Shown here: piece by piece, positions 1 to 11,441 of the stretch
Position numbering within the stretch: the first letter of the stretch is position 1
Layout: each line of letters starts with the position of its first letter
Source of the DNA: Dactylorhiza incarnata
Taxonomy: Eukaryota > Streptophyta > Magnoliopsida > Asparagales > Orchidaceae
NCBI GenBank assembly: GCA_033032865.1
Contig: JAWHQI010000074.1
Location: forward strand, 9,170,501-9,234,500
Length of the DNA stretch: 64,000 bases
Direction: 5' to 3'
Made by a program: the position numbers and the translations under genes
The notes under the pieces: generated by a model
Databases searched by the model: none
Told to the model about the DNA's origin: nothing
What the model saw: the letters and a program-made list of their open reading frames with translations, nothing else

Positions 1-2479
1 TAAGAAAAAATAATTGACTTGTAAATGAAGTACTAATTAAATCAATTCAAAAATTACACTAAAATTACCAGATGTTTATATCATGAAAATATGAGCACTA
101 CCAAAATTTCATCAATATCCATGATAAATTGAGCATGTAAATTCCTCTTATAAGAAAATGTCCAAAGAGGTTATAACCTAATTCAGAGGGAACAAGTGAT
201 CCTAAAATCCTAATAAAATTACCTAGGGCATATTTACACCCTTTGAACTTATCTACCAAGTTCCATGACCATTCAAGGATATATGACCTTATGTCCTTCA
301 CAAGGCCCAAACTGCAACCTTAGGGTTAGAACTAGGTTCTTAGGGCATATCCACCCTAAACCACCCCAAACCACTCATGGGGGTGTTTTATGTGATTCTA
401 AACAAGTGACTAGAGTTTCACCACTTTTGGATGAGGGTTGACCCCTTAAATCCTTCAAGAGCACTTTTGACCTAAATAGGCCTAATTTGACTAAACATGG
501 GTTAATTAATTACCCAACCAAATCAGTCCGAATTGGGATGACATTTTTACCAGTGTCATATCATAACCCTAAGAATCACCCACCAAAATTTGGAGGGGTT
601 TGGATGTCATTAGACCCTAAAATTAATTTTTATATGAATTATTAAATGTTTACAAAAAGTTTAGAAAACGTTTATCCAAAAATTCCCATTTTTGGAAATG
701 ATTAGGGGGTAGGTATAATTAGACTCTGCTACAAATTCCAAGTCAATATCATTGCCCAATCAAAAGTAATTCAATAAATAGTAGATGTCCTACCTTAGGG
801 ACCAGTCCCACCAAAATAGCCCTACAGGGAGCTACAATGCTCCTTTTGGACTGAAACAAATTTTAACATGACTTAGACTCCAAGGGCTACAACTTTTGTG
901 TTGACCACTTTTTCATGTGAGGTCCCTTGGTATTTTCTATAATTATTTCTATCTACTGCCAGTAATAATAGAGAAAATAGGAATAATAAAAATTGCCATT
1001 GGTATTTCCTTTACAGGGTAATGGACGATCCTAATTATGTCTTCTTTGATGAGCCAACAGCCTTGATTTCCTCTTCTTGTAGCTTTTCCAAGCATTGCCT
1101 CTAGCCATCCGGACACCTCCCTGGCTGGCCACCACCACCACCACCTCCGTTGAGGTGGTGGCTATCGCCGGGCGGCGGCACGGCCACCGGAGAGGCCGTT
1201 TCCGGCGAACTCGCAACTCCAAATTTCCATGGAAAAATTTGAACATATCATACGGGATCGGGCTCAATTGAGCCCGATGTCTCTCCTATTTGATCTAGGA
1301 TATTAGCACAAGGGGAGAGGAGGAGGAGAAGCGGACCTTTAGACGGGCTTGGCGACGAGTGTGGTGGTGGTGCGTCATTATCGGCGAGCTCCAAGCTTTT
1401 CCTTGCCGATTCCTTGATTCTCCACCAAAAGCATTGATGTAAGAGTCGATTTCGACTTCCATCCACCTTTTGAAGCTAATGGTGAAGTTAGATTTGAGTG
1501 GGGAGGGATGTATAGGGGGAATTTGAGGAGGGTAATTTCGGCCATGATGGTTGGGCTCCTCCATTGATGATGGCTGGCTGGAATTTATGGGGAAACTCCT
1601 CCCATGCATCATGGAAGATGAATGGACAGGCTTGGGGAGATGAATGGAGTGACTCATGGCCTCACACCATTAACTCTCCATCTTTTTTTTCCTCTTTCTC
1701 TCTCTTTATTATGGGGGAAATTGCACTTTCTCTCTCCTACTCATCATTTACAGAAATTGAGTGGCAACTCCTGTTAATTATCAGCCTACTAAGCTAATGG
1801 GCTACTCCAATTAGGCCTAGCCCAAGTGGATTGGGCTTGATTTGGGCAAAATATGGAATTTTGACCTAAAATTAGGGTTGAGTTGACTTTGGTCAAATTG
1901 ACCACTTGGGTTGACCCCAATGGGTGGTTAGTGACCCATTGGACTCACCTAAGGGTTAGGAAGGTCTAGATAGTGTCAATTTGGCAAGGTGGAGGCCAAT
2001 TGACCCACAATATGGCAATTTGACCAAAATAGGGCTAGAGTTGACTTTGGTCAAATTGGCCAAATTGGTGGCCCCGTGGTGTGGATTTTTGGTCCATTGG
2101 GTCCCTAATATCCTTATAAGGGTAGGGGAAAGGTCAATTTGGCATGGTGGAGGCCAATTGACCCTAATTAGGCTACTTTGACCAATTTAATATTAGGGTT
2201 GACTTTGGTCAACTTGGCCACTTTGGTTGGCCCCAATGAGTCCTTAGTGCTCTAAGGGACCCCTAATGGGTTAGGGATGTCATGGTGTGGTCAAAGGGTC
2301 AAGGTGGGGACCTTAAGTCCAAACCTAAGCTTGGTAACTAGAAATTGCTATTTGCAGACCAAGGTGCTCTTCCCCTTCAAGCCTAAGGCCAAGTGATCTC
2401 TTCAAGCTTCCTAGGGTTTTATCATGACCTAGTCATGGCAAAACCACTCTAGGGGTCTAGTTGTTTGGGTGATGTTACA
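1..2479 (-). mobile_element. LTR-like non-coding DNA, putative Ty3/gypsy 5' LTR ending at 2479
   Basis: No convincing reading frame exists here; the short frames are low-complexity or GC-rich shadows. On the minus strand the sequence begins at 2479 with TGTAACATCACCC, a common kind of start for plant gypsy LTRs. It abuts T-left gene sequence at 2481, so I read it as the outer end of an LTR inserted into T-left, with its internal region lying left of the window. It holds pyrimidine-rich tracts (1680-1740), a GC-rich patch (1060-1220) and a tandem repeat (1882-2356). The left LTR end, a PBS and a target-site duplication are not visible. It could equally be other non-coding repeat DNA. Confidence 0.35.
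1882..2356. repeat. 158-bp tandem repeat, three degenerate units
   Basis: The phrase GTTGACTTTGGTCAA starts at 1882, 2040 and 2198, exactly 158 bp apart. The units also share GTCAATTTGGCA.GGTGGAGGCC at the same offset in units 1 and 2, with a decayed version in unit 3. It lies inside the putative LTR and has no coding capacity. Confidence 0.65.
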
Positions 2480-2480
2480 G

Positions 2481-3185
2481 TTACTTACTCTCCTCAGGGG
2501 CGAGCTCAGCGCCCTCATCCAAATGATTGATGTCGTAGACAAGATCGATCATTTGCTTGGAAAGCATCTGCTTAATGGCGGTCTCCACCTCTAATAAGGT
2601 TTTCGGTTTCTTGAAGACCACCTCAGCTCGGGGAGCAGGTCGAGTCTCAAGACCGCCGAAATCTCCTTCAAAGATCAGGAATCGTTCTGTCCAGTTCGGG
2701 ATCTTGTTTGGGAGATTAACGATCTTCACCCCCCCCCCCCCCCCCGCAAGAGAAGTACATCATCCCCTTCAACTCTTCTTTCTTCTTTCCCTCTTTTAAT
2801 GAATTTACAGTGAAGATGGCGCGGAAAAGGTCAAGAGTGAAGGTCACCCTGGATGATCTCAATTAGCAGATGTAAGTGAACAACAAAGCAATTGAGTTCG
2901 AAGGTACCTGAGCAGGCACAACGCCATAACAATTAAAGACCTCCACCAACTCCCAAGGTAGAGGAAAAGTGAACCAACATTCAAAGTGATCGATTGGAAC
3001 AGTGATCTTCATCGACAAACAGGTATTCAATCCCTCACCCTCAGCCGATAGTTGGATCAGAATCTGCGAGCTGAGTTGATATTTTTCTATGAAATCTCGA
3101 AATTTGTTCTGAGAGAGGCGATTTGGCTTGTGTTCGGCGCTCATGAAAATTTCAACCGCGACACATCTCAAGGTCACCCATCTTC
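2481..3185 (-). pseudogene. T-left antisense gene 2 remnant (putative gypsy-type transposon domain)
   Basis: Read on the minus strand from about 3177 to 2481, this parallels the N-terminal 240 residues of the intact gene at 58047-59920. Shared anchors are IPVDHFE and FPLP, then YGVVP.Q.P.NSIA, LDLFR, YF.C, KIVNLPNK and W.ERF. These match the plant domain usually called 'putative gypsy type transposon' (PF04195-like). Function of that family is unknown. The copy is broken: an in-frame TAA follows NSIALLFTYIC near 2863, and a 17-base C run at 2729-2745 (G run on this strand) shifts the frame. The frame ends at 2481, where the putative LTR cuts in. Where T-right has its intron-1 donor, this copy still has AGTAAGT. 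Confidence 0.7.
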
Positions 3186-3251
3186 AGAGATCGCGAAGAC
3201 TGGTTGTGGTTGGAATTTTCAAGTATGCATTTATTGAGCCATCAAATGCGG

Positions 3252-3260
3252 TATTTATAG
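3252..3260 (-). promoter_or_regulatory. TATA-like box upstream of T-left antisense gene 2
   Basis: CTATAAATA on the minus strand sits about 75-110 bp before the homologous part of T-left gene 2. Position and sequence fit a plant TATA box. The transcription start is inferred only. Confidence 0.4.
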
Positions 3261-3579
3261 CTTCTCAGGCAATGATGGCGTAATCATGACGAAGGACGGA
3301 GTTGACAAGATTGCATGTGTAGACCGCGCGACCTGTTTACTACGACAAAAAAAAGAAATTTTGACAAGAAAAATATAAACCGATCACAGGTTATGAGGCC
3401 GCACAATCTCAGGCAAACACTCATAAGATAAGAAGTCTCAGAACCATAACATAATATTGAAGAGACTGCATAAACAGAAAAGGGAGATTGTTACTACAAA
3501 GCGTAATTGTCTCAAAAGGTTAAAATTATACAATAGTTACAACATAACAACTAGAGAAGGCATCATAGAGGGTAAGTCA

Positions 3580-5813
3580 TCATTTCTTCTGATTGCGCTT
3601 CCTACCGACGTGAGCGGTCTTGTCCTGTATCTCGTAGACCGCCGACAGAGTGATTGTCAGGCCATGGATGGCACTCAGGGCTGACTTGTGAATGCCACCT
3701 AGCTCTCTGTCGAGCTGGTCAAGGGGAATCGCGGTCTCAGAAGTCGGGTGATCCACCGGTGGGCTGCTGGGATTTCCAGCAAGCAGACCGACAGAGCTCG
3801 CCCACAGACGTCCTTTCTCGGCAAACAAGACATGCGACTTTCCTCTGAAGTAGATGGCATCCTCTTCGGCTTTTCAAAGCATCCTGTGGAGGTCAACCAC
3901 ATCTTCGTCAAGCTTCTTCTTGACTTCATTCTCCCTTTGGTCCACCTGTTTCTTCATCTCTGCGATCTTTAGCTCGCTTTGAGTAGAGATCGCCAGAAGT
4001 CGCTTACTAAACTGAGTTTCTTTTTCTTCAAGGTTTTTGACCTTTTCCTGCAGCTTCCTCTCCAGCACCCTCTCCCTGACTTGTGAAGTCTGAAGCGCCT
4101 CAAAAAGAGATGTCAGAACCTCTGAAAGCAGAGGAGGAGCAGCCTCCTGTTGAGGAAGCTCAATCTTCTCTGGTACCTCCTCGGTCTCTACTAGATCATT
4201 TGTGATCAAAAGAAGCGATGGAATCAGATATCGACGAGAAAGAAAAAGTCATAAAAAAAAGTCTCACATTTGAAGAAAAGGAAAGATGGCGGTTGCAAGA
4301 AAAGTCTTTGGCGATCTCAGTGACCGCGGTAAACACGGTCAGCATAATGCGGTCAGACCGCCTCTAGCGCTCAAGGTCCATCTTTTCCAATTGCCTCTTG
4401 CACGATCTCTCTCCTTCCTTTCTTCTCTTTTTTAGCTCGTCGTGGCTCAAAAGAATGTCATCAGTGGGAATGATGATGAACTCAAGATGTCGCTCTGGTG
4501 ATTGAGGTCTAATATACACAGGAAGAGAAAAATTAGGTTTGGCGATCAGTTTAGCCTTACCGGACCGAATAGCCGAGATCGCGACCACACGGTCTACAGC
4601 CTTCTTTGTCAGCTCGGCATCCTTCGCAGCGGTCGTCCTCTTCCCACCGGATAGAGCCTCTTTTTCCTTGAGCATTTGCGTCTCCAGGCGAGCTCGCGCG
4701 ATCTCCTCTTCTTCTTTTGCTTCTTTCTTTTCATCTCTCTCCTTTTTCTTCTTCTCTTCCTCCCTTTCCTTCTTCTTCTCCTCCTCCTCCTTATTCTCCT
4801 TCTTCCCTCCTTCTACCTCCACTTTTCTCTTCTTCTTTTCCTCCGGCATTTTCTCCTCTCCTTTCTCTTTTTCTCTTTCTCTCCCTCTCCTTCTCTTTCT
4901 GCATCTCCTCATACAGGTCGGCTTTGACCTTCTCACCCAATAACCTTATTCTCCTCTAATCCAGCTCGATCTAAACCTCCTCCTTTTCTGTCTTCAACTT
5001 CTTAATCTCCTTGTCGGTCACCACCTTCGATAGCTCAGCTTCTTTCTCCTTTACCTGCTCTACCTCAAGCCGATGTCATTCATCCTCAAAGGGATCGATG
5101 GACTGCACAACAGAAGGAGAAGAAAAGTCATTTAAAGAAGGGTCATCAAGGTAGGCCCTTAGTTCAGAGTTGAGACTGCACGAAGATTGTGAGACCGCAA
5201 GAGAAGAACGGGTTGCTTTGCTAACTACCTGCAGAGGAGCGACCGCAAGGATTTTAGATGGAAAACGAGCATAAGCTGGCTTGTCCACGATGGTCTTAGT
5301 TAAAGGCTTTTTCTCATCTTTCTTCTTGGACTTCTCGGTCCCGGAAGGAGAGTCCGTCTTTAACTTCTTCCTGCTAATTTCAGCAGCTTTTTCTTCCTCA
5401 CCAATCTTTTGCCTCAACTTTTCAGCTGAAGTTATGCTCCTCTGGAGACCGGCCTTTATTTCTTCAGTGGTAATCTGACCGCGATGTACAACGGTTTGGT
5501 TGAGTGTCTCTAACGTCTTCTCAGAATCAAAGAAAATCTTCACACCAGCGAGATCAAGCCCGGGCACTTCTGAAGAAGATCCCATGATGTCTATCTGATT
5601 CGAGACCGCCTGCTATGGAACAACGGACCCCTTCATCCCCGTCTTCTCAACGGTCCCAGCGGTCTCTTTGACTGCCACCTTAGAAAGCCCCATCTCGGGT
5701 ACCTTCTTGGAGCCACCCGCCTCTGCTATCTTGGACTTCTTCGCCGAGGATTTTTGCGAGAACGCATGCGGGATTGCAGCTTTCTCTTACTCCAAATGCC
5801 TCAAAAAACTCAT
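3580..5813 (-). pseudogene. T-left antisense gene 1 remnant (charged coiled-coil protein)
   Basis: A chain of minus-strand segments (5813-5586, 5585-5076, 4936-4364, 4209-3874, 3828-3580) encodes Lys/Glu-rich, coiled-coil-type protein. The 4936-4364 segment is almost pure KKE/EEK repeats. Segment order and position, next to the LTR and on the strand opposite to the element's sense, match the intact gene at 55781-57689, although direct sequence similarity is weak. A start at 5813 (MSFLRHLE) is followed by an in-frame TAA and later stops, so the copy is dead. The gap 4210-4363 may contain an old intron. The plus-strand Ser/Phe/Leu-rich frames over 4539-4959 are shadows. Duplication copy 1 begins inside this gene at 5017. 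Confidence 0.6.
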
Positions 5814-5912
5814 TATCGAATCAATCTTGACGATCACGAAAGCTCAAGACCGCTTGTCATACTTTAAGCTCAAGTTTTAAAAAAGTTCATAATGACGGGA
5901 TTCTGCAGGCCT

Positions 5913-5919
5913 TCTTATA
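5913..5919 (-). promoter_or_regulatory. TATA-like box of T-left antisense gene 1
   Basis: TATAAGA on the minus strand lies about 100 bp before the ATG at 5813. T-right has TATAAGA at the same distance before its gene 1 ATG (55677-55683 versus 55781). The agreement between two diverged elements supports a promoter dedicated to the antisense gene. Confidence 0.5.
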
Positions 5920-6009
5920 GTCGTCAGTCACATCAAGGATAATCGCGATCTCCGCGGTCAAAGCGAACATTTTCGAAGTCCATTGGAACTTGGAAATGTG
6001 TGGGTATTA

Positions 6010-6480
6010 TGTTTGCCCGGAAGTTCGCGATATCGAGTGCTCATGATGAAATTCGCCCGATCTCGGCGGTCACGACGGTCTCAGTTTTTTCAGACCCCAT
6101 GTCTTGTCCTCGCCAACAGATCTTCAAGTTCTCAGCGGTCAAGACCATTCGAGATCGTCAGACCGCGCGGTCTGGGGCCCTGAGGTTTTCTGCTATTTGC
6201 ACACCATGTAGCTTCTTTCCTTTGTCCTGGCTCTCTTATATTCTGGGCAGCCCGTAATTTTTAGATCTTCCCGTTCGGGCAGGCTCCCGCGTCTATAAAT
6301 AAGGGGGTAGGGGTCCCTAAAAAGGACTTTGGGTTCGGGTCTAGATCGTAGTATCAGCCTTAGCGGTCTTAGTTTTTGTCCTCCCTAAGGTTCCTTTCTG
6401 GGTCTCCCTACCAAGCGGCATCTTTCTCAGCTGCTCTAGGCCCTTAGTAACCGGTCGTCCTCAGTTTTTTCCCTTTTTCT
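6010..6480 (+). mobile_element. 3' LTR of T-left (Tat-like gypsy)
   Basis: It starts TGTTTGCCCGGAA after a short purine tract and ends ...TTCTTTCA at 6480, directly before Gypsy-1 coding sequence. The same TGTTTGCCCGG start occurs on the minus strand at 55592 in T-right. A TATA box (TATAAATA, 6294-6301) follows a GCCCG-rich block, as in the T-right LTR. It contains the perfect 14-bp palindrome AGACCGCGCGGTCT (6160-6173). The 5' part of T-left, pol and 5' LTR, is missing. Confidence 0.6.
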
Positions 6481-6481
6481 T

Positions 6482-8490
6482 TCAGTGTAAGTTGTGGAGA
6501 TACAATTTTTGTACCAACAATTGGATTAATAACTGATCAATTTTCTGCCCTTGTCTGATTAGTTGACGAGTGGAGATGATGACCAGTGGTTCAGGATGGG
6601 GATTGCTATTCCAATTTTGATGTGGAAGTGTCATAACTTGTCGATGAGGATCCCCATGGAAGGGCTTCAACATGGATGCATGAAAAACATTATGAATCTT
6701 TGATTCCGGTGGGAGGTCCAAGCGGTAAGCCGCTGGGCCGATGACCTTGAGCACTTGGTAGGGTCCGTAAAACTTTAGATTAAGTTTTTTACTTATCGTT
6801 CTGTTGAGCGAAAGTTGTCATAGGGATGTAGCTTCAATAGTACCCAATCACCTTCCTTTATCTATATGTCAGTGCGTTTTTTGTCGGCCTGAGTTTTCAT
6901 CTTGTTCAGTGCATGGCCCAAATTTTGCCTGAGCTGGTGTAGCATCGTTTTCCTTTCTGTCATTGTCATGTCCACTGCTTCATTTCTTGTGCTCTCTGTG
7001 CAGTAAGAAAGAAAAGTAGGGGGTGCTCGACCGAACAAGACCGTCATAAAGGCTCAGTGTCCCAAAATAGGCTCAGAAATTCTTTGAATTTTGCCTACAG
7101 TGTCCCAAAATGTCTGTGTTACTATATGGCTGAAGATAGGTTTTTTAAGTGGACCAAAATGCGATGCCTTAAACAACCTGTCAACAACCGCTAAGATAAT
7201 TGTATATGAATATGAATTAGGTAGTTTAGTGATAAAATCCATAGTGATATCTGCCCATAGGCGTTGAGGTGTGGGTAATAAATTAAATAACCCAAATGAT
7301 GCATGGTTTAATATTTTTATTTTTTTGGCAAATGTCACAATTATTGATATACGTGGTGATGTCGTTAAGCATATTATCCCAGTGGAACTGGGATTTAAGC
7401 ATGTGGTGGGTGACATTGATTCCTGAAGGTCCCCCCTTAAATGGCTAGCATGTGCCTCTTTCATTAGTACGTCTTTAATTCTTGAGTTTTGTGCTATGTA
7501 TATTTTGTTTTTGTAATATATATTAGCCCCATGTTGTTGCCAATGGGAAACCGGCATGGGGTCCAGAGATAATTTCGTCGGTAATTGCTGGACGAAAGGA
7601 TCGGCTACGTAATCAGCGGACAATCCTTCCAGGAGTGGTGATACAAGCATCGTAATGGTAAGTAAATTAGTCGGGGACTCAGAATCAGGAATCAAAGTTA
7701 CTATAGATAGTGGATCTGCGATTTTATTTAATTTGCTCGGTTTGTTTGTGATTGTGTAGTCGTATCTATTAGTTTTGATAAAAACGTCTGTTGTTCTGGG
7801 GTGTGTAGTTCTTGTGTAAGGAGGTGATTCAAACTTTGATGCTCAGTGATAATAGTAAATTGGCGCCCTAATAAGTATTGGCGCCACTTGGCAACCGCTG
7901 ATGTAACATCAAACATCTCCCTTATGTATGTAGATTTGCGTTGCATGAGCGGTGATAATTTTTTACTGAAATATGCAATGGCCTTGTGTTGCTGAAGGAG
8001 CACTGCTCCTATGCCTACTCCAGAGACGTCAGTTTCAATAATAAATGAAAGAGTAAAATTTGGTAGTGTTAAGATAGGAGTTTGGACTAAACATTGTTTT
8101 AAATTTTGAAAAGCATTTTGAGCTTGCTCGTTCCATTTAAAAGCATCTTTCTTTGTGAGATCAGTAAGAGGATGAGCTATGGTGGCATAATTCCAGATAA
8201 ATTTGCGATTATAACCCATTAAGCCCTGGAAGGCCTGAACCACCTTTTGATTTGTTGGGACGGGAAAACTTTTTATGGCTTTGATATTATAAGGATTAGG
8301 AGCTACGGTCCCATTAGCAATTATATGTCCCAGAAATTCAATCTGTGCTAGTAAGAAGGAACATTTAGAAAGTTTGATATAAAAATTTCGAGGGTTTTTT
8401 CCAAGTGTTGATAGTGGTCTTAAACATTTTTACTGAAAACTAATATGTCATAAAAAAACAACGATAAATTTTCAAAGTTGGGGTAAAAAA
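6482..8490 (-). pseudogene. Gypsy-1 pol, RT end to integrase C-terminus (copy 1)
   Basis: Minus-strand segments carry, in order: an RT box where the usual FxDD reads FFYDILVFS (8435-8470); an RNase H of RT type (8243-7728) with TDVSG.GIGAVL and YLLGRQF, and TEH where the family has TDH; an integrase zinc-finger and core (7695-7054) with WADITMDFI and NCDICQK in broken frames; and a C-terminal tail (6754-6482) with IHNVFHASMLKPFHG typical of chromovirus-type pol. Frameshifts include a G run near 7430. The missing RT start, protease and gag lie at 45469-47290. The tail is cut at 6482 by the T-left LTR. Confidence 0.8.
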
Positions 8491-9463
8491 GGGTGATGTT
8501 ATTTGTACACCACAAGTGGCTATTTATAGCCCATGGATATTTGTACACCCCAAAATCATATTTGTAACCCGCAAGCTATTTGTACCCCAATGTATGAAAA
8601 TTTAAAATAAGCTTAAAATGAGCATTTGAAAGAACACTAACTACATTCTCAAAATATATTGTGACATTCTCAACATATATTGTGACATTTGTAGCCCATG
8701 GATTGAGTTTGATGTTGATCAAAGAGAGTCCACGTGCATAATATGAACAATTCTTCCCTAATGTAATTTACTTGTTGTAATGTGGACAGTACCGTGCCAG
8801 CTATATAACATTCGACACTTCCAGCAGGTGAGCTGATGGTCACCGGAGAGGAACCGAGCTTAGCCATCGAAAATGAAGCCATTGATTGGTCGCCAACCCC
8901 ACCGTCAATGGCGATACTCGACTTGCCGAGCACAGGGAGTTGGGGGAGTGCTGTGGTGGATGGCGGGGGCGGTGGTGCGACACTGTCGTTGTAAAGCGGT
9001 GGAGTTTCGTACTTCCAGGAGAGCCTGATCAAGGGCGGCTGCATGGGTAGTCGAAGACGGAGCTGTATCAGAAGAGGATGGCGGCACCAGCGACGACGAC
9101 AGCAGCTATCTCCCTGGCGACATGTTCGAGGATGCTTCTCAGGCCGATAACTGGTGGGTTTGGAGTTAAAATTGAAGGTGGACTGGAGTTAAAGCCCTCT
9201 CCACTGGTACTTATCTTCTCCCCCCCTTCTTCACTATGGCTGCCGCTGCTATTGCTGCATCTGGCGCACTCGCTAAAGGGGTGGCGGGCGGTGGGTTGCG
9301 GGCGGCGGGAATATCATGCGAGCGATCGGTGTGGGTCGGGAAAGAAGATCACTGGAGGAACAGTGCTGGAAAAGATGGGGTACGATTATTAAGTTTTAGG
9401 TTTAAGAAGATGAAATTTTAAAGTGATTTATGGTGTGTGAATAGCGAGTTGTGGTGTACAAAT
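8491..9463. mobile_element. Non-autonomous DNA transposon (left part; copy 1)
   Basis: It begins GGGTGATGTTATTTGTACACC. The inverted counterpart is split by Copia-1: ...GGTGTACAAAT ends at 9463, and the final AACATCACCC lies at 45459-45468. The terminal inverted repeat runs about 38 bp with several mismatches, and the reassembled element would be about 983 bp. The flanks are AAA on the left and TAA on the right, giving a weak 3-bp TAA-type duplication. PIF/Harbinger is possible, but the superfamily is not settled. There is no transposase. The GC-rich interior (8800-9400) is unlike its ends and may be captured host sequence. Confidence 0.65.
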
Positions 9464-9593
9464 TGATAAGAAGAATGAATCTCTCATCTATTCACACTTA
9501 AGAATACATATATATATACACAGGAGGTGTTCCCAACACCTAGAGGTGAGCCTAAGAGGGTCTACCACCAGAATATACATAATACATCTAACA
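9464..9593 (-). mobile_element. Copia-1 3' LTR (copy 1)
   Basis: This is a 130-bp LTR in reverse orientation, TGATAAGAAG...ATCTAACA, followed at 9594-9604 by the reverse of a purine tract (TTTGAGGGGGG on the minus strand). Its partner is the 5' LTR at 45325-45453. They differ by a CA dinucleotide and one T. The 5-bp flank CAAAT matches TAAAT at 45454-45458 in four of five bases. Confidence 0.85.
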
Positions 9594-9605
9594 CCCCCCT
9601 CAAAC

Positions 9606-11441
9606 TCACGGGGGTTCATACACCGAGAGTTTGGATAATAGATAAGCATGTTGGGACCGAGTCTGCGGCTTACTCATCAAGTCTGCAAGCTGCTGCTCAG
9701 AAGGAACAAATGAAGGAGCAAGAGTTCCCAGACCATACTGCTCACGAAGGAAGAAAGCATCCACCCCGATGTGCTTGGAAAGAGAATGCTTCACCGGATT
9801 CAAGGTGATCTGAATATCACCGGTGTTATCACAGTGGAGTCGAGTGGGATCCGGAGAAGAGACACCAAGGTCCTCAAGGAGACAGCGGAGCCAAATAATG
9901 TCCTCAGTAGTAGTAGCCATGGCACGCAGCTGAGCCTCAGTACTGGAACGAGAAACCCCGGTCTGTTTCTTGGACTTCCAGGCAATAAGTGAAGTGCCCA
10001 AGAATAGACAGAAACCAGTGACAGATCGGCGATCAACGGGATCACTGGCCCAAGTAGCATCCGAGTAAGCACGAAGCTGCAGAAAACTACTACTGGAGTA
10101 GAAGAGACCACGTGAAGTCGTCGCCCGGAGATAACGCAACAGCCGCAGTAGATGACCATAATGCACAGAGGTAAGCGCACCAACAAACTGGCTCAAAACA
10201 TGAACAACTTGTGCAATGTAGGGATGAGTAATAGTAAGGTAGACGAGGATCCCGACAATATGACGATAATGAGTAGGATCAGAGAGTGGATCCCCATCAT
10301 CCGGTCGTAACTGAAGGTGAAGCTCCATAAGGGTGTCCACGGTGCGAGAGTCAGAGAGAACAGCCCGAGCTAAAAGATCTGATGTGTAATGCCGCTGAGA
10401 GAGCTGAAATCCACGGTCTGTAGAGGTGACCTCAAGTCCCAAGAAATAGCTCAGTTGTGCAAGATCAGTCATCTGAAACTGCTTCTGGAGGTGATGTTTG
10501 ACGAATATCACATTAGTAGGGTCATCACCTGTAATGATCATGTCATCCACATAAAGTAATAAAAGAGTCCGGCCACGAGAAGAGGAGTGCACAAACAAGG
10601 CTGGATCATGAGGGCTCGGCTGAAAACCGGCGGCAGTAATGATCGAACTGAAATGAGCAAACCATGCACGGGGAGCCTGCTTGAGCCCGTAAAGAGCTCA
10701 TCTCAAGCGGCAAACAAGTCCTGGAGGAGAGGAAAGATCGGGAGGGGGGAACATGTACACCTCCTGTTGAAGGTCACCGTGAAGAAAAGCGTTCTTCACA
10801 TGGAGCTGGAACAGAGACCAACGACGAACAGCTGCAACAGCGACAAGAGTGCGGATCGTGGTCATGTGAGCAACTGGGGCAAAAGTCTCATCTTAGTCAC
10901 GACCCTGTTCCTGCTGAAAACCACGAGCCACGAGGCGGGTCTTGTACCTTTCTATAGAACCATCTGAGCGAGTCTTCACCTTGAAGACCCACTTGCAAGT
11001 AATAAGAACAGCGCCGGGGGGAGAGGAACAAACTCCCAGGTACGAGTGTGCTCAAGCGCCTCCAACTCAGCAGACATAGCAGTCTGCCTGTCTGGGCAGC
11101 CTCACGATAAGAAGTCGGCTCTTGAGTACCACAGGCGGTAGCAGCAGGAAGAGCAGGAAGGTCCAGAGGTAGTATAGTAAGGTTGAGGCGGTCAGGAGGA
11201 CGTTGCTCATGAGGTGGGTTGCGACGAGCAGGAGGATCATCCACAGGGACCTCCCTGGAAGAGACGGTCACTGATTCGGGGGGCACAGGAGACGAAGGAC
11301 CAAGAGGGGGACAATGAGTGTAGTGATATGGAAGGGGAGCGACGAGCATATCAGAGGAAGAGGTGGAAGTAGAGATCGGAGAGATCGGAGATGGAGTGGT
11401 CGGTGGTAGAAGGAGAGGAGGACACACTGGTGGAGAGATGG
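9606..11441 (-). pseudogene. Copia-1 pol, reverse transcriptase and RNase H (copy 1)
   Basis: Read from 11441 down to 9606. The upstream part (11427-10897) drifts between frames but still shows WVFKVK-type RT start sequence. In-frame stops occur at 10893-10895 and 10698-10700, the latter next to ALYGLKQAPRAW. The last 330 codons (10598-9606) are open, with LLYVDDMIITG (catalytic YVDD), SYFLGLEV, and a Copia RNase H with YSDATWASD, SSTEAQ and LHCDNTG. The frame ends just before the purine tract and 3' LTR. The 5' half of pol continues at 17424 on the other side of S1. Confidence 0.85.

Noticed and set aside
2816..2868. Plus-strand start MARKRSRVKV resembling the N-terminus of T-right gene 2 (MARSKSKS...VKV), suggesting a local inversion
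   Set aside because: Read on the minus strand the same bases encode the family's LDLFR region at the right place and spacing in the gene 2 remnant; the plus-strand likeness is chance.
4539..4959. Plus-strand Ser/Phe/Leu-rich frames resembling membrane proteins
   Set aside because: They are the antisense of the Lys/Glu repeat coding sequence of T-left gene 1.
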